From NCBI GenBank assembly GCA_030672445.1, contig DAOVGK010000015.1, positions 1-13,032 on the forward strand: 13,032 nucleotides of DNA, in the 5' to 3' direction. The notes below the pieces were generated by a model, which saw only the letters and a list, made by a program, of their open reading frames with translations, did no database searches and had not been told where the DNA came from. This stretch comes from Candidatus Aerophobota bacterium (GTDB lineage Bacteria > Aerophobota > Aerophobia > Aerophobales > AE-B3A). The position numbers and the translations under genes were made by a program. Below, piece by piece: positions 7,572 to 13,032 of this stretch; positions within the stretch are counted from its first letter, which is position 1; each line of letters opens with the position of its first letter.

Positions 7572-8234
7572 CTATATTCGCTGGGCTGATCTTATCAGCT
7601 CCCTGGTTACTGCTTCACCCAGATAAGCGAGATCCTCAATATGCAGGTGATTTTCGGCTGAGCTGTCAAAGAGAATCGAGGCATTGGCTGGAAACTCCTC
7701 ATTTTCTGTCCAGAGAATATAGACCAGAGTAAGTCTGGGGAAGGTGATAATTTTGAAAGCGAGATCGCCGTATTGAATGGGTTCTCCACCCAAGCTGCAG
7801 GCAGCCTTTTTAAATAGCTGTGGCTGACTTCCAAGCCTCTTAATGAGAGGGCTTTCTGCTCGAGCTCGAAAAACCGGATAATAGAACCCTCCACTGGGTA
7901 GCTCCCGATAACTCACCCATTTGCCAGTTGGCCTTATAGTTCGGGCATCTCTAAGATAGTGCAGTATCAGTGCTTCAAGGGGCGGGTTTATCGATCTTTT
8001 AGGGTCGGTAGAATAAACGGCGAAATTTTGAGGATCTATGCGCAGAATGTAATTAAAATAGGGCAGAAAAAATCCTTCTTTTCGGGAATAACTCGCCTTG
8101 CTTCTCTGACAGATATCAGCCACGTCCATTCCTTTGAGCCTTTCCTTAGCATGCTTGAGGGTCAGGTTATACTTTCCTTCTGGATCTAGCTTAAGTAGAG
8201 GTTTTACTCCGGTATTACCCAATTTTCTGCTCAT
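7572..8234 (-). CDS. DUF3786 protein, function unknown
   Basis: A 220-residue protein with the conserved DUF3786 block over roughly residues 85-210. LILHYLRDARTI is followed by TGKWVSYRELPSGGFYYPVF, then the SPLIKRLG helix, LGGEPIQYGDLAFKI, FPRLTLVYILWTENEEFP, ASILFDSSAENHLHIEDLAYLGE. The family is found mainly in anaerobes and methanogens, often near or fused to Fe-S or corrinoid proteins, but its activity is unknown to me. No cysteine cluster or Fe-S domain is present in this copy. I chose the ATG at 8234 because an SD (GGAG) precedes it by five bases and the family block follows comfortably. The frame can be extended to a TTG at 8402 without an SD; that would close the 175-base gap to the upstream gene to 7 bases but adds an atypical N-terminus. 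Family call strong, start less so. Confidence 0.85.
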   Translation of the reverse strand: MSRKLGNTGVKPLLKLDPEGKYNLTLKHAKERLKGMDVADICQRSKASYSRKEGFFLPYFNYILRIDPQNFAVYSTDPKRSINPPLEALILHYLRDARTIRPTGKWVSYRELPSGGFYYPVFRARAESPLIKRLGSQPQLFKKAACSLGGEPIQYGDLAFKIITFPRLTLVYILWTENEEFPANASILFDSSAENHLHIEDLAYLGEAVTRELIRSAQRI

Positions 8235-8239
8235 TCTTT

Positions 8240-8243
8240 CTCC
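8240..8243 (-). promoter_or_regulatory. Shine-Dalgarno of the DUF3786 gene, decides the start
   Basis: GGAG on the minus strand lies five bases upstream of the ATG at 8234, within GGAGAAAGA. The competing TTG at 8402 has only an A-rich stretch before it. This supports the 220-residue form. Confidence 0.5.
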
Positions 8244-8409
8244 ACGCTCTTCACCAGTTTTTTTAGTTTTACTTTCCTCTTCTACACCCAGGGTTATCAT
8301 GATAATAGTCAACGCCAAATCTTTCCATAGTTTCAATGAGATTGACCTTCCAGGTGCGATTATCATTATTACTATTTGAGAAAGAAAGTTAACTTCTCTC
8401 AATGATTTT

Positions 8410-8913
8410 TTAAGTGAGTCTGTTGAGAATTATGCGGTTTTTTTCAATAGACTCTACCGGATAGCCGTCAATTTTAGCTGCTTTCCTTACGCTGATGTGA
8501 TAGTCTGCCTTAAATTGCTGGGCAAAACTGGCTGCTTCCCTCTTGTCTTTTGAGAAGATGTACTTTTTTCTCCAGAAGCCCCTTAACCGGGGGTTAAAAA
8601 AAGAGATTTCATAAAAATTTTTATTTTCTGGATTTTCCACCTGCAAGATTATGTGGTGTTCGGTAATGGCTTTGAGCTTGAAACCGTGCATATCTGTGGC
8701 TCTTTCCACCTCGGATTTCTCTCCCTCAAGCAGGTAAAACACCGGTGGGTCCTGTTTCTTTGAGGGGGCTATCTCGAATCGCCTTCTGAGTCTGCCAAAG
8801 TAAGATTCAAATACCAGCATGGGCTTGTGGATCGAAACTACATAAAGTCTTGTTGTTTCTCCTGCCTTTTCCATCCTTATTTGCCAGAGCTTTGCCGGTA
8901 GATTTTCTTTCAT
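8410..8913 (-). CDS. unrecognised 167-residue protein with a duplicated G-Y-x-V-x-x-I motif
   Basis: I do not recognise the family. The protein is basic, lacks a signal peptide or membrane helix, and appears beta-rich. An internal duplication is visible: residues 77-90 read GFKLKAITEHHIIL and residues 150-163 read GYPVESIEKNRIIL, with identical spacing from the glycine to the final leucine. Similar G-[FY]-x-V-x-x-I-x-x-x-x-x-[IV]-L phrases occur in small beta-barrel modules, so two such modules are a reasonable guess. The middle carries an Arg/Lys/Trp-rich segment (RLRGFWRKKYIF, about 109-120). Start: GAAAGAG lies four bases before the ATG, and a good promoter lies about 65 bases upstream. 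It probably shares a transcript with DUF3786, 175 bases downstream. Confidence 0.7.
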   Translation of the reverse strand: MKENLPAKLWQIRMEKAGETTRLYVVSIHKPMLVFESYFGRLRRRFEIAPSKKQDPPVFYLLEGEKSEVERATDMHGFKLKAITEHHIILQVENPENKNFYEISFFNPRLRGFWRKKYIFSKDKREAASFAQQFKADYHISVRKAAKIDGYPVESIEKNRIILNRLT

Positions 8914-8979
8914 TGCGCTCTTTCGACTGGCTAATATCTTACCATTGGTTTCCCAGAGTTAAGGCCCTAATTAAGAACT

Positions 8980-9008
8980 ATTATACCTCACTTTATCAAT
9001 AAGAGCAA
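8980..9008 (-). promoter_or_regulatory. promoter for the 167-residue gene and DUF3786
   Basis: A perfect TATAAT (-10) is preceded by TTGCTC (-35) at 17 bases on the minus strand. Expected start is near 8973, leaving a leader of about 60 bases. Confidence 0.55.
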
Positions 9009-9063
9009 GTTCCCTTCAATTATGGTAACAATATTCAGGACAGATTAAATCTTTTCTGACTAC

Positions 9064-9091
9064 TTGACAAAAAATAAATATGTGATTAAAT
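9064..9091 (+). promoter_or_regulatory. promoter candidate upstream of trpB2
   Basis: A perfect TTGACA (-35) is followed after 16 bases by TTAAAT, which has a TGn extension (TGATTAAAT). If used, the transcript would carry about 350 bases of leader including the phased repeats and the hairpins. The -10 match is only partial, so an initiation site nearer the gene is possible. Confidence 0.35.
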
Positions 9092-9103
9092 AGAATAGAT
9101 CTT

Positions 9104-9150
9104 TGAGATAAGCTGAGACAGTTGAGATTAGATGAGAAGAGTCGAGAGTC
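9104..9150 (+). repeat. helically phased TGAGA repeats
   Basis: The pentamer TGAGA recurs at 9104, 9114, 9123 and 9133, followed by CGAGA at 9143, with spacings of 10, 9, 10 and 10 bases. The copies read TGAGATAAGC, TGAGACAGT, TGAGATTAGA, TGAGAAGAGT. The first copy's TGAGATAA is matched by an inverted TTATCTCA at 9161-9168. Phasing at one helical turn puts each copy on the same DNA face, which could suit cooperative protein binding; a decayed tandem repeat is the simpler alternative. Confidence 0.6.
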
Positions 9151-9199
9151 TTCGAATATTTTATCTCACCGCATGCCTACCCATCCTTCCATATAAAAA

Positions 9200-9228
9200 A
9201 TAGATTAAATAAATTGACTCTAATCTAT
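9200..9228. repeat. 8-bp inverted repeat with 13-base spacer
   Basis: ATAGATTA (9200-9207) is exactly repeated inverted as TAATCTAT (9221-9228). The AT-rich arms and spacing suit a dimeric regulator site or a weak RNA hairpin. No T tract follows, so it is not a terminator on the plus strand. Confidence 0.5.
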
Positions 9229-9319
9229 CTTTCCTCCCTGAGGTATTTTTCCCCGATTTATCCTCGTCTAACTCAACGGGTCCAATTAAAGTACAATTTT
9301 ACTAACGAAGGAGGATAGA

Positions 9320-9388
9320 ATGTCTACTCGCCTTTGTTCACGACGAGCCTGGCCCCCGCAAGGGGGCAGAAGAATAAGCTTTAAGTAG
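9320..9388 (+). CDS. putative 22-codon leader peptide upstream of trpB2
   Basis: An ATG with a near-ideal SD (AAGGAGG at 9308-9314, five bases before it) opens a 22-codon frame ending in TAG. The peptide begins MSTRLCSRRAWPPQGG and ends RRISFK. It has five arginines, one cysteine and a single tryptophan codon, so a classical run-of-Trp attenuator is not present. The frame covers a GC hairpin, and its ends form the two arms of a 7-bp stem, so ribosome movement through it would change the RNA fold. It ends 57 bases before the trpB2 ATG. Translation is inferred only from SD quality and placement; no family is recognised. Confidence 0.35.
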   Translation: MSTRLCSRRAWPPQGGRRISFK

Positions 9389-9403
9389 ACCAAAGTTAGG
9401 TCT
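9322..9403 (+). promoter_or_regulatory. candidate structured RNA leader of trpB2 with alternative stems
   Basis: Three pairings are visible. GTCTACT (9322-9328) pairs perfectly with AGTAGAC (9384-9390). Enclosed is a GCCCCC/GGGGGC stem capped by the GNRA tetraloop GCAA (9352-9367). AGACC (9387-9391) can instead pair with GGTCT (9399-9403) around a 7-base loop. The first and third pairings share bases 9387-9390, so they exclude each other, as in attenuators and riboswitches. No poly-T follows, so any control would more likely be translational or Rho-linked. No known riboswitch consensus was recognised. Confidence 0.4.
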
Positions 9404-9445
9404 TAAAATCCGAATTCAAGAAAATCTTCAAAAGAGGAGAATAAA

Positions 9446-10813
9446 ATGGAGAGAACACAGTACTTTCTTGATCAAAAGGAGATGCCAACCCATTGGTATA
9501 ATATCCTGCCTGATTTGCCGAAGCCATTGCCACCGGTTTTGCATCCAGCCACGGGCAAGTCAGTTACGCCTGATGACCTGGCACCCATCTTTCCTATGGC
9601 ACTGATTCAGCAGGAGTTCAGCGCTGAGCGCTACATTGAAATCCCTGAGGAAGTGCAGGCTGTTTACCGCACCTGGAGACCCACCATATTACATCGAGCA
9701 TATCGACTTGAGAAAGCCTTAGACACACCGGCAAAGATTTTCTTTAAATATGAAGGAACGAGCCAGGCTGGTAGTCATAAACCCAATACGGCTGTAGCTC
9801 AGTGCTACTATAATAAGATGGAGGGCGTCAAACGCATAATTACTGAGACCGGTGCCGGGCAATGGGGAAGTGCTTTAAGCATGGCTGGTGCAATGTTCGG
9901 CGTTGAGATCAAGGTCTATATGGTTAGGATTAGCTACAACCAGAAGCCCTATCGCCGCATCTTGATGGAGACCTGGGGAGCTAAGTGTATTCCTAGTCCC
10001 AGCGAGGACACTGAGGTAGGACGACGTATCTTGGCGGAAGACCCTGATTGCCCCGGGAGCCTGGGCATTGCCATTAGTGAGGCAGTAACGGACGCCGTTG
10101 CCCACAAAAACACCAAATATTCTCTGGGCAGTGTACTCAACCATGTCCTGCTGCATCAGACCATTGTAGGAGAGGAGACCCGAATACAAATGGAGATGGC
10201 AGATGCCTATCCTGATATTATCGTGGGCAACATTGGCGGCGGCTCAAACTTCGCTGGACAATTCCTACCCTGGATTAGGGACAAAATTAGCGGGAAGAAA
10301 CCAGATCTGCGCATCATCTGTGTTGAGCCTGAAGCCTGCCCTAGTTTGACTAAGGGTCCCTATACCTACGACTTCGGTGACGAAGCTGGCCTCACTCCTC
10401 TGCTCAAGATGTATACCCTGGGGCATAAGTTTATTCCACCACCAGTCCATGCCGGAGGATTGCGTTACCATGGGATGGCGCCAATCATATGCCACCTCTA
10501 TAACTTGGGCTTAGTCGAAGCCAGAGCTGTGCCTCAAGTTGCCACCTTTGAGGCAGGCGTAAAGTTTGCCCGAATCGAGGGCATTATCACTGCTCCAGAG
10601 CCATGCCATAACCTCAAGATAGCCATTGATGAAGCCCTCCGCTGTAGGGAAGCAGGTGAAGCAAAAACCATCCTCATAGCTCACAGTGGACATGGTCATT
10701 TTGACCTGGCTGCCTATGATGCTTATCTTCATGGCAGGCTGGAAGACTACGCTTATCCCGAAGAAAAGGTAAAGGAGGCGCTCGCTTCGCTGCCCAAGGT
10801 CCCTGAGGCATAA
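9446..10813 (+). CDS. trpB2: tryptophan synthase beta chain, TrpB2 type
   Basis: PLP enzyme joining L-serine and indole to make L-tryptophan (cytosolic, fold-type II). It has 455 residues, typical of the TrpB2 branch, which is longer than TrpB1 and often lacks a TrpA partner. The N-terminal extension is TrpB2-like, with [11 protein letters not shown]. The PLP lysine is Lys112 in [22 protein letters not shown] (132-144) holds the catalytic glutamate and GGGSNFAG (264-271) is the phosphate-binding loop. [29 protein letters not shown] and [12 protein letters not shown] are also characteristic. Where most TrpB2 read EGVSPAGSHK, this reads [10 protein letters not shown], a small deviation. The SD GAGGAG lies six bases before the ATG. 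No other trp gene is in view. Arginine codons are CGN in 14 of 21 cases, against 4 of 16 in galU, hinting at a different history. Confidence 0.95.
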   Translation: MERTQYFLDQKEMPTHWYNILPDLPKPLPPVLHPATGKSVTPDDLAPIFPMALIQQEFSAERYIEIPEEVQAVYRTWRPTILHRAYRLEKALDTPAKIFFKYEGTSQAGSHKPNTAVAQCYYNKMEGVKRIITETGAGQWGSALSMAGAMFGVEIKVYMVRISYNQKPYRRILMETWGAKCIPSPSEDTEVGRRILAEDPDCPGSLGIAISEAVTDAVAHKNTKYSLGSVLNHVLLHQTIVGEETRIQMEMADAYPDIIVGNIGGGSNFAGQFLPWIRDKISGKKPDLRIICVEPEACPSLTKGPYTYDFGDEAGLTPLLKMYTLGHKFIPPPVHAGGLRYHGMAPIICHLYNLGLVEARAVPQVATFEAGVKFARIEGIITAPEPCHNLKIAIDEALRCREAGEAKTILIAHSGHGHFDLAAYDAYLHGRLEDYAYPEEKVKEALASLPKVPEA

Positions 10814-11210
10814 GAGAGCTTGGTCGAAAGCGTGACTTTCGTGTGGTGGGGTGAAACTCCACCTCATCACACAGCGCTTCAATGGGGAGGCAACAGACGA
10901 TTAAACCAGAGTGAATCCCTAAAATTGGACAAAATGGGTTAGAGTTGTTAGTATTTATGATAGGGTCAGATAAATCCCAAATGGTTAAATGTTTCTTTTT
11001 CACCTTCGGGCTTTGCTTTCGTTTCTTTTAGGCTGCTGAGATAGGCAAAAGTAGAGTCAGCGAAATGCGCGTCGGACGATTTTAAACAAAGATGTGGTTC
11101 GAGATATGGGGCATTTGTACCAGAAAGTGAAGCTGATTTAAGGGAGTACCTGGAAAAAATATAAGTGAGGAGGCAGAAGTGTTCAGAGATGAATAATTTG
11201 AGCCTTGTCT
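10814..11210. other. 397-base non-coding region between trpB2 and the MFS gene
   Basis: It lies between the 3' ends of two convergent genes. The first 60 bases hold two strong hairpins. The remainder (about 10880-11210) shows no recognisable gene. One frame from 11042 to 11163 is open for 40 codons and ends in AFVPESEADLREYLEKI, which looks protein-like but has no start codon or SD. The plus-strand GAGGAGG near 11166-11172 precedes only a five-codon GTG frame. No T-tract terminator for either gene was found. Confidence 0.5.
10825..10872 (+). other. two adjoining RNA hairpins just after trpB2
   Basis: The first is CGAAAG/CTTTCG with loop CGTGA (10825-10841). The second, 10841-10872, folds as an uninterrupted 13-bp stem with two G-U pairs: GTGTGGTGGGGTG against CACCTCATCACAC, loop AAACTC. 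AAGCG (10828-10832) can alternatively pair with CGCTT (10875-10879) to enclose it. The stems begin 12 bases after the stop codon. With no U tract it is not a standard intrinsic terminator. It could stabilise the mRNA 3' end, act at a Rho-dependent end, or be a dispersed palindromic element. Confidence 0.55.
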
Positions 11211-12410
11211 TTATTGTAACCCTCTATCTTCTGCTTTGATCTTTGCCAGTAAAAAGGCATAGGAAGAAAAGATACCTGCCAGTCCAACACACAGCAGAGG
11301 AACAATAAAGACACCCTTCTCAAGACCTAAGATTTCAGAGAGAGGACCAATTAGCCAGGGAAAAAGGATGGAACCGCTGGTTCCGCTGGCGGACAGGGTT
11401 CCGGTCAAGAACCCAATATGTTTGGGAAAAGTATTGGCTCCCAAAGCAATTATGCTGGGATAGAACCAGGAGAGCGATAATCCGGACAAGGCCATAAATA
11501 GGATTAATGGACCATGGTAGCTCAAAACAAAGGTTAAAGTAGTGAATAGAGCTGCGGCAAGACTTCCCACGACCAGGGAAAGAGATAGATTGGTCTTATG
11601 GAAAAAGCGACCAAATAAGAATCTTCCCACCACCATGCTAAACCAAAAAGCTGAAATACTGTAACTGGCTGAGACGACGGAAACTTCCCTTATCCTAACC
11701 AGAAATACCGGCGTCCAAGAACCAAACGATAACTCAAGCCCTACGTAAAGAAATATGCCTACAATGGCTAGCCAGAAAAGGGGTGAAGTTACAGGCTTAT
11801 TCAAGCCGTGACTAACAGGGGTTAATGTTGATCTGGAAGAACGGCCATTTCCATAGAGGTTGCTTCTCCAAAACATTACCGGCAGCGGCAAACTAGCCAG
11901 TCCTATGAAAAGATAGACCAGATCCCACCTCTCGCTGTAGGCGAGCAGGATACCTACTAGCAGTGGACCCAGAATGGCTCCTATGCCAAAAAAGACGTGG
12001 AGCCAATTCAAGGGTCTGGTCCTTTCCTCACCGGAGACCTCGGAAAAGAAACAGTCTAGACTGGTATGGAGCAACCCCTGACTGATGCCAACAAAGAACA
12101 AGATCACCAGGAACAAGACTGGAGTACGAACGAGACTGATGCTTGCCAGAGCCAATGAAGCCGCCAGGGAAGGGAGCACTAAGAATAGTCGGACTCTATT
12201 AGTCTTCCATAGAAAAGCGATAAAAATATTGGCACTGAGAAAGCCAGCCGAAAGAGACACAATGGGCAATCCCATTTGAGCTAGTCTCAGGTGAAAAGTA
12301 TCTGAAATAGGTACCAAAAGAGGACCTAGTGAGCCAAATACTATTCCTACACTGGTCATACTCCAGCAAGCTAAGACAAATAGTTTCGAGTTCTCAGCCT
12401 CACCCCTCAT
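11211..12410 (-). CDS. MFS transporter, fucose-permease-like
   Basis: A 399-residue integral inner-membrane carrier with about 12 hydrophobic segments in two halves of six, separated by a hydrophilic loop (about residues 185-210, with NGRSSRSTLTPVSHG). No signal peptide. The segment LLHTSLDCFFSEVSGEE followed by NWLHVFFGIGAILGPLL resembles the FHS (fucose/glucose permease-like) branch of the MFS. FLYVGLELSFGSWTPVFL in the second half also fits. Substrate cannot be read. The SD-like GAGGTAAGGA overlaps the stop of the upstream metallophosphoesterase gene, only 17 bases away, so the two are almost surely co-transcribed and perhaps translationally coupled. The 3' end converges on trpB2 across a non-coding stretch. 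Confidence 0.88.
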   Translation of the reverse strand: MRGEAENSKLFVLACWSMTSVGIVFGSLGPLLVPISDTFHLRLAQMGLPIVSLSAGFLSANIFIAFLWKTNRVRLFLVLPSLAASLALASISLVRTPVLFLVILFFVGISQGLLHTSLDCFFSEVSGEERTRPLNWLHVFFGIGAILGPLLVGILLAYSERWDLVYLFIGLASLPLPVMFWRSNLYGNGRSSRSTLTPVSHGLNKPVTSPLFWLAIVGIFLYVGLELSFGSWTPVFLVRIREVSVVSASYSISAFWFSMVVGRFLFGRFFHKTNLSLSLVVGSLAAALFTTLTFVLSYHGPLILFMALSGLSLSWFYPSIIALGANTFPKHIGFLTGTLSASGTSGSILFPWLIGPLSEILGLEKGVFIVPLLCVGLAGIFSSYAFLLAKIKAEDRGLQ

Positions 12411-12427
12411 CGACGTTGTTCCTTACC

Positions 12428-13021
12428 TCAGACATTCTCCAGGATGTAGTAACCATAGCAATTGATAACTTGGGTTTTGCCCATCTGAGTGACCCGCTCA
12501 CCAGCGTGAGGATAGATAAGATGTTGGTGACCGTGGATAAAATAGCGAGGTTGATAACGAACGATTAAATTCCTAAAGGAACTGAATCCTTTGTGACATT
12601 GGTCCTTTCCATCGTGTATGCCCTTGGGAGGAGCGTGGGTAAGAATAAGATCCACCCCTCTTTTAAGCCAAATGCGCGGCCTGAGTTTGAGCACTTTCCA
12701 CCACATTTCTTTTTCCCTATATTCTATACCTCTTCCTCCATACCACATAGAACCCTCAAACCCCAGTATTCTTATTCCTTTGTATGTCACTATCTGACCA
12801 TCAATATTTCTTCCTCCTTTTAGAGGCTTCTCTCTATAAATGATGTCATGATTTCCTCTTACATAATAGAGGCGTTTATTAAACATAGTCATAAGAAAAG
12901 AAAGATACCCTGGTCTCAGATCTCCAGTTGAGAGAATCAAATCTATCCCCGGAAAGCGACTTTTATCGAAATAATCGTACAGAAGTGGCTCTTCCTTATC
13001 CCCGACAATTAAGAATTTCAT
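12428..13021 (-). CDS. metallophosphoesterase, calcineurin-like family
   Basis: A 197-residue soluble phosphoesterase with a dinuclear metal site; the substrate is unknown. Motifs: IVGDKEEPLLYDYF at the N-terminus (Asp8 as first metal ligand), STGDLRPGYL (Asp34), RGNHD (Asn57-His58), THAPPKGIHDGKD (His129) and FIHGHQH (His163, His165). The classic first motif D-x-H is D-K-E here, so its histidine is missing; my recollection is that a recognisable sub-branch starting xDKEEP shares this. The start ATG has AAGG with suitable spacing, and the end runs into the MFS gene after 17 bases. The promoter would lie outside the window, as only 11 bases remain. Family secure, substrate unknown. Confidence 0.9.
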   Translation of the reverse strand: MKFLIVGDKEEPLLYDYFDKSRFPGIDLILSTGDLRPGYLSFLMTMFNKRLYYVRGNHDIIYREKPLKGGRNIDGQIVTYKGIRILGFEGSMWYGGRGIEYREKEMWWKVLKLRPRIWLKRGVDLILTHAPPKGIHDGKDQCHKGFSSFRNLIVRYQPRYFIHGHQHLIYPHAGERVTQMGKTQVINCYGYYILENV

Positions 13022-13032
13022 ATTACCTTCTT

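Larger units (their letters stand above)
8914..9445. other. 532-base non-coding region between the 167-residue gene and trpB2
   Basis: No conventional gene was found. The left part carries the minus-strand promoter of the 167-residue gene. The middle is AT-rich, with a plus-strand promoter candidate, a phased repeat run and an 8-bp inverted repeat. GATTAAAT occurs three times (9043, 9084, 9203), the first within the palindrome AGATTAAATCT. The right part, from about 9300, becomes GC-rich and structured and contains the putative leader frame of trpB2. Confidence 0.6.

Noticed and set aside
8269..8388. Open 40-codon alternative frame on the minus strand, including an ATG (8328) and ERFGVDYYHDNPG
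   Set aside because: Looks protein-like, but an open frame this short is expected by chance, the ATG lacks a spaced SD, and no family was recognised.
10674..11003. 109-codon minus-strand frame over the end of trpB2
   Set aside because: Antisense to conserved trpB2 codons, no domain features, and it covers the hairpin region.
11090..11125. Possible tRNA 3' half (GGTTCGAGAT, then ACCA)
   Set aside because: The T-stem does not pair, and no acceptor, D or anticodon arm can be drawn upstream.
11189..11239. 16-codon hydrophobic frame MNNLSLVFIVTLYLLL
   Set aside because: It overlaps the end of the MFS gene on the other strand, and its nearest SD is too far away.

Overview
The window looks like ordinary chromosome from a bacterium of moderate G+C, probably an uncultured anaerobe. 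That lean comes from a DUF3786 protein, a stand-alone TrpB2-type tryptophan synthase beta chain and a fused E1 alpha/beta 2-oxo acid dehydrogenase. No rRNA, tRNA, phage, transposon or CRISPR signal was seen, so no phylum can be named from the sequence. Genes are densely packed on both strands, and each short run has its own promoter-like and Shine-Dalgarno (SD) signals.

Layout. Bases 1-1020 (+) hold a threonine aldolase that is open at its 5' end. It converges on a single-polypeptide E1 alpha/beta thiamine-diphosphate dehydrogenase (1057-3423, -), whose better start is an ATG 42 bases inside the longest frame. Between the E1 promoter and a small PH/GRAM-like protein (3968-4345, -) lies the decayed catalytic core of an M48 zinc protease (3570-3944, +). 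Next is a likely co-transcribed set rarA - galU - macro-domain protein (4749-7562, +). It runs tail to tail, only 9 bases apart, into a DUF3786 gene (7572-8234, -), which is preceded on the same strand by a 167-residue protein of unknown function (8410-8913, -). A 532-base non-coding stretch leads to trpB2 (9446-10813, +). The last part is a metallophosphoesterase - MFS transporter pair (13021 down to 11211, -).

How the genes fit together. rarA (stalled-fork processing), galU (UDP-glucose supply) and the macro-domain protein (ADP-ribose removal) share a strand and short gaps, but have no obvious common pathway. The E1 gene has no E2 or E3 neighbour here. trpB2 has no trpA or other trp gene beside it.

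The most unusual part is the DNA around trpB2. Upstream are a run of about 10-base phased repeats, an 8-bp inverted repeat, and a 22-codon open frame with a near-ideal SD. That small frame overlaps a GNRA-capped GC hairpin and two mutually exclusive stems, a layout typical of leader-peptide or riboswitch-like control. Immediately after the trpB2 stop is a 13-bp uninterrupted RNA hairpin without a U tract. trpB2 also uses arginine codons unlike galU. No clearly new defence or mobile system was found; the trpB2 leader is the best candidate for something undescribed.
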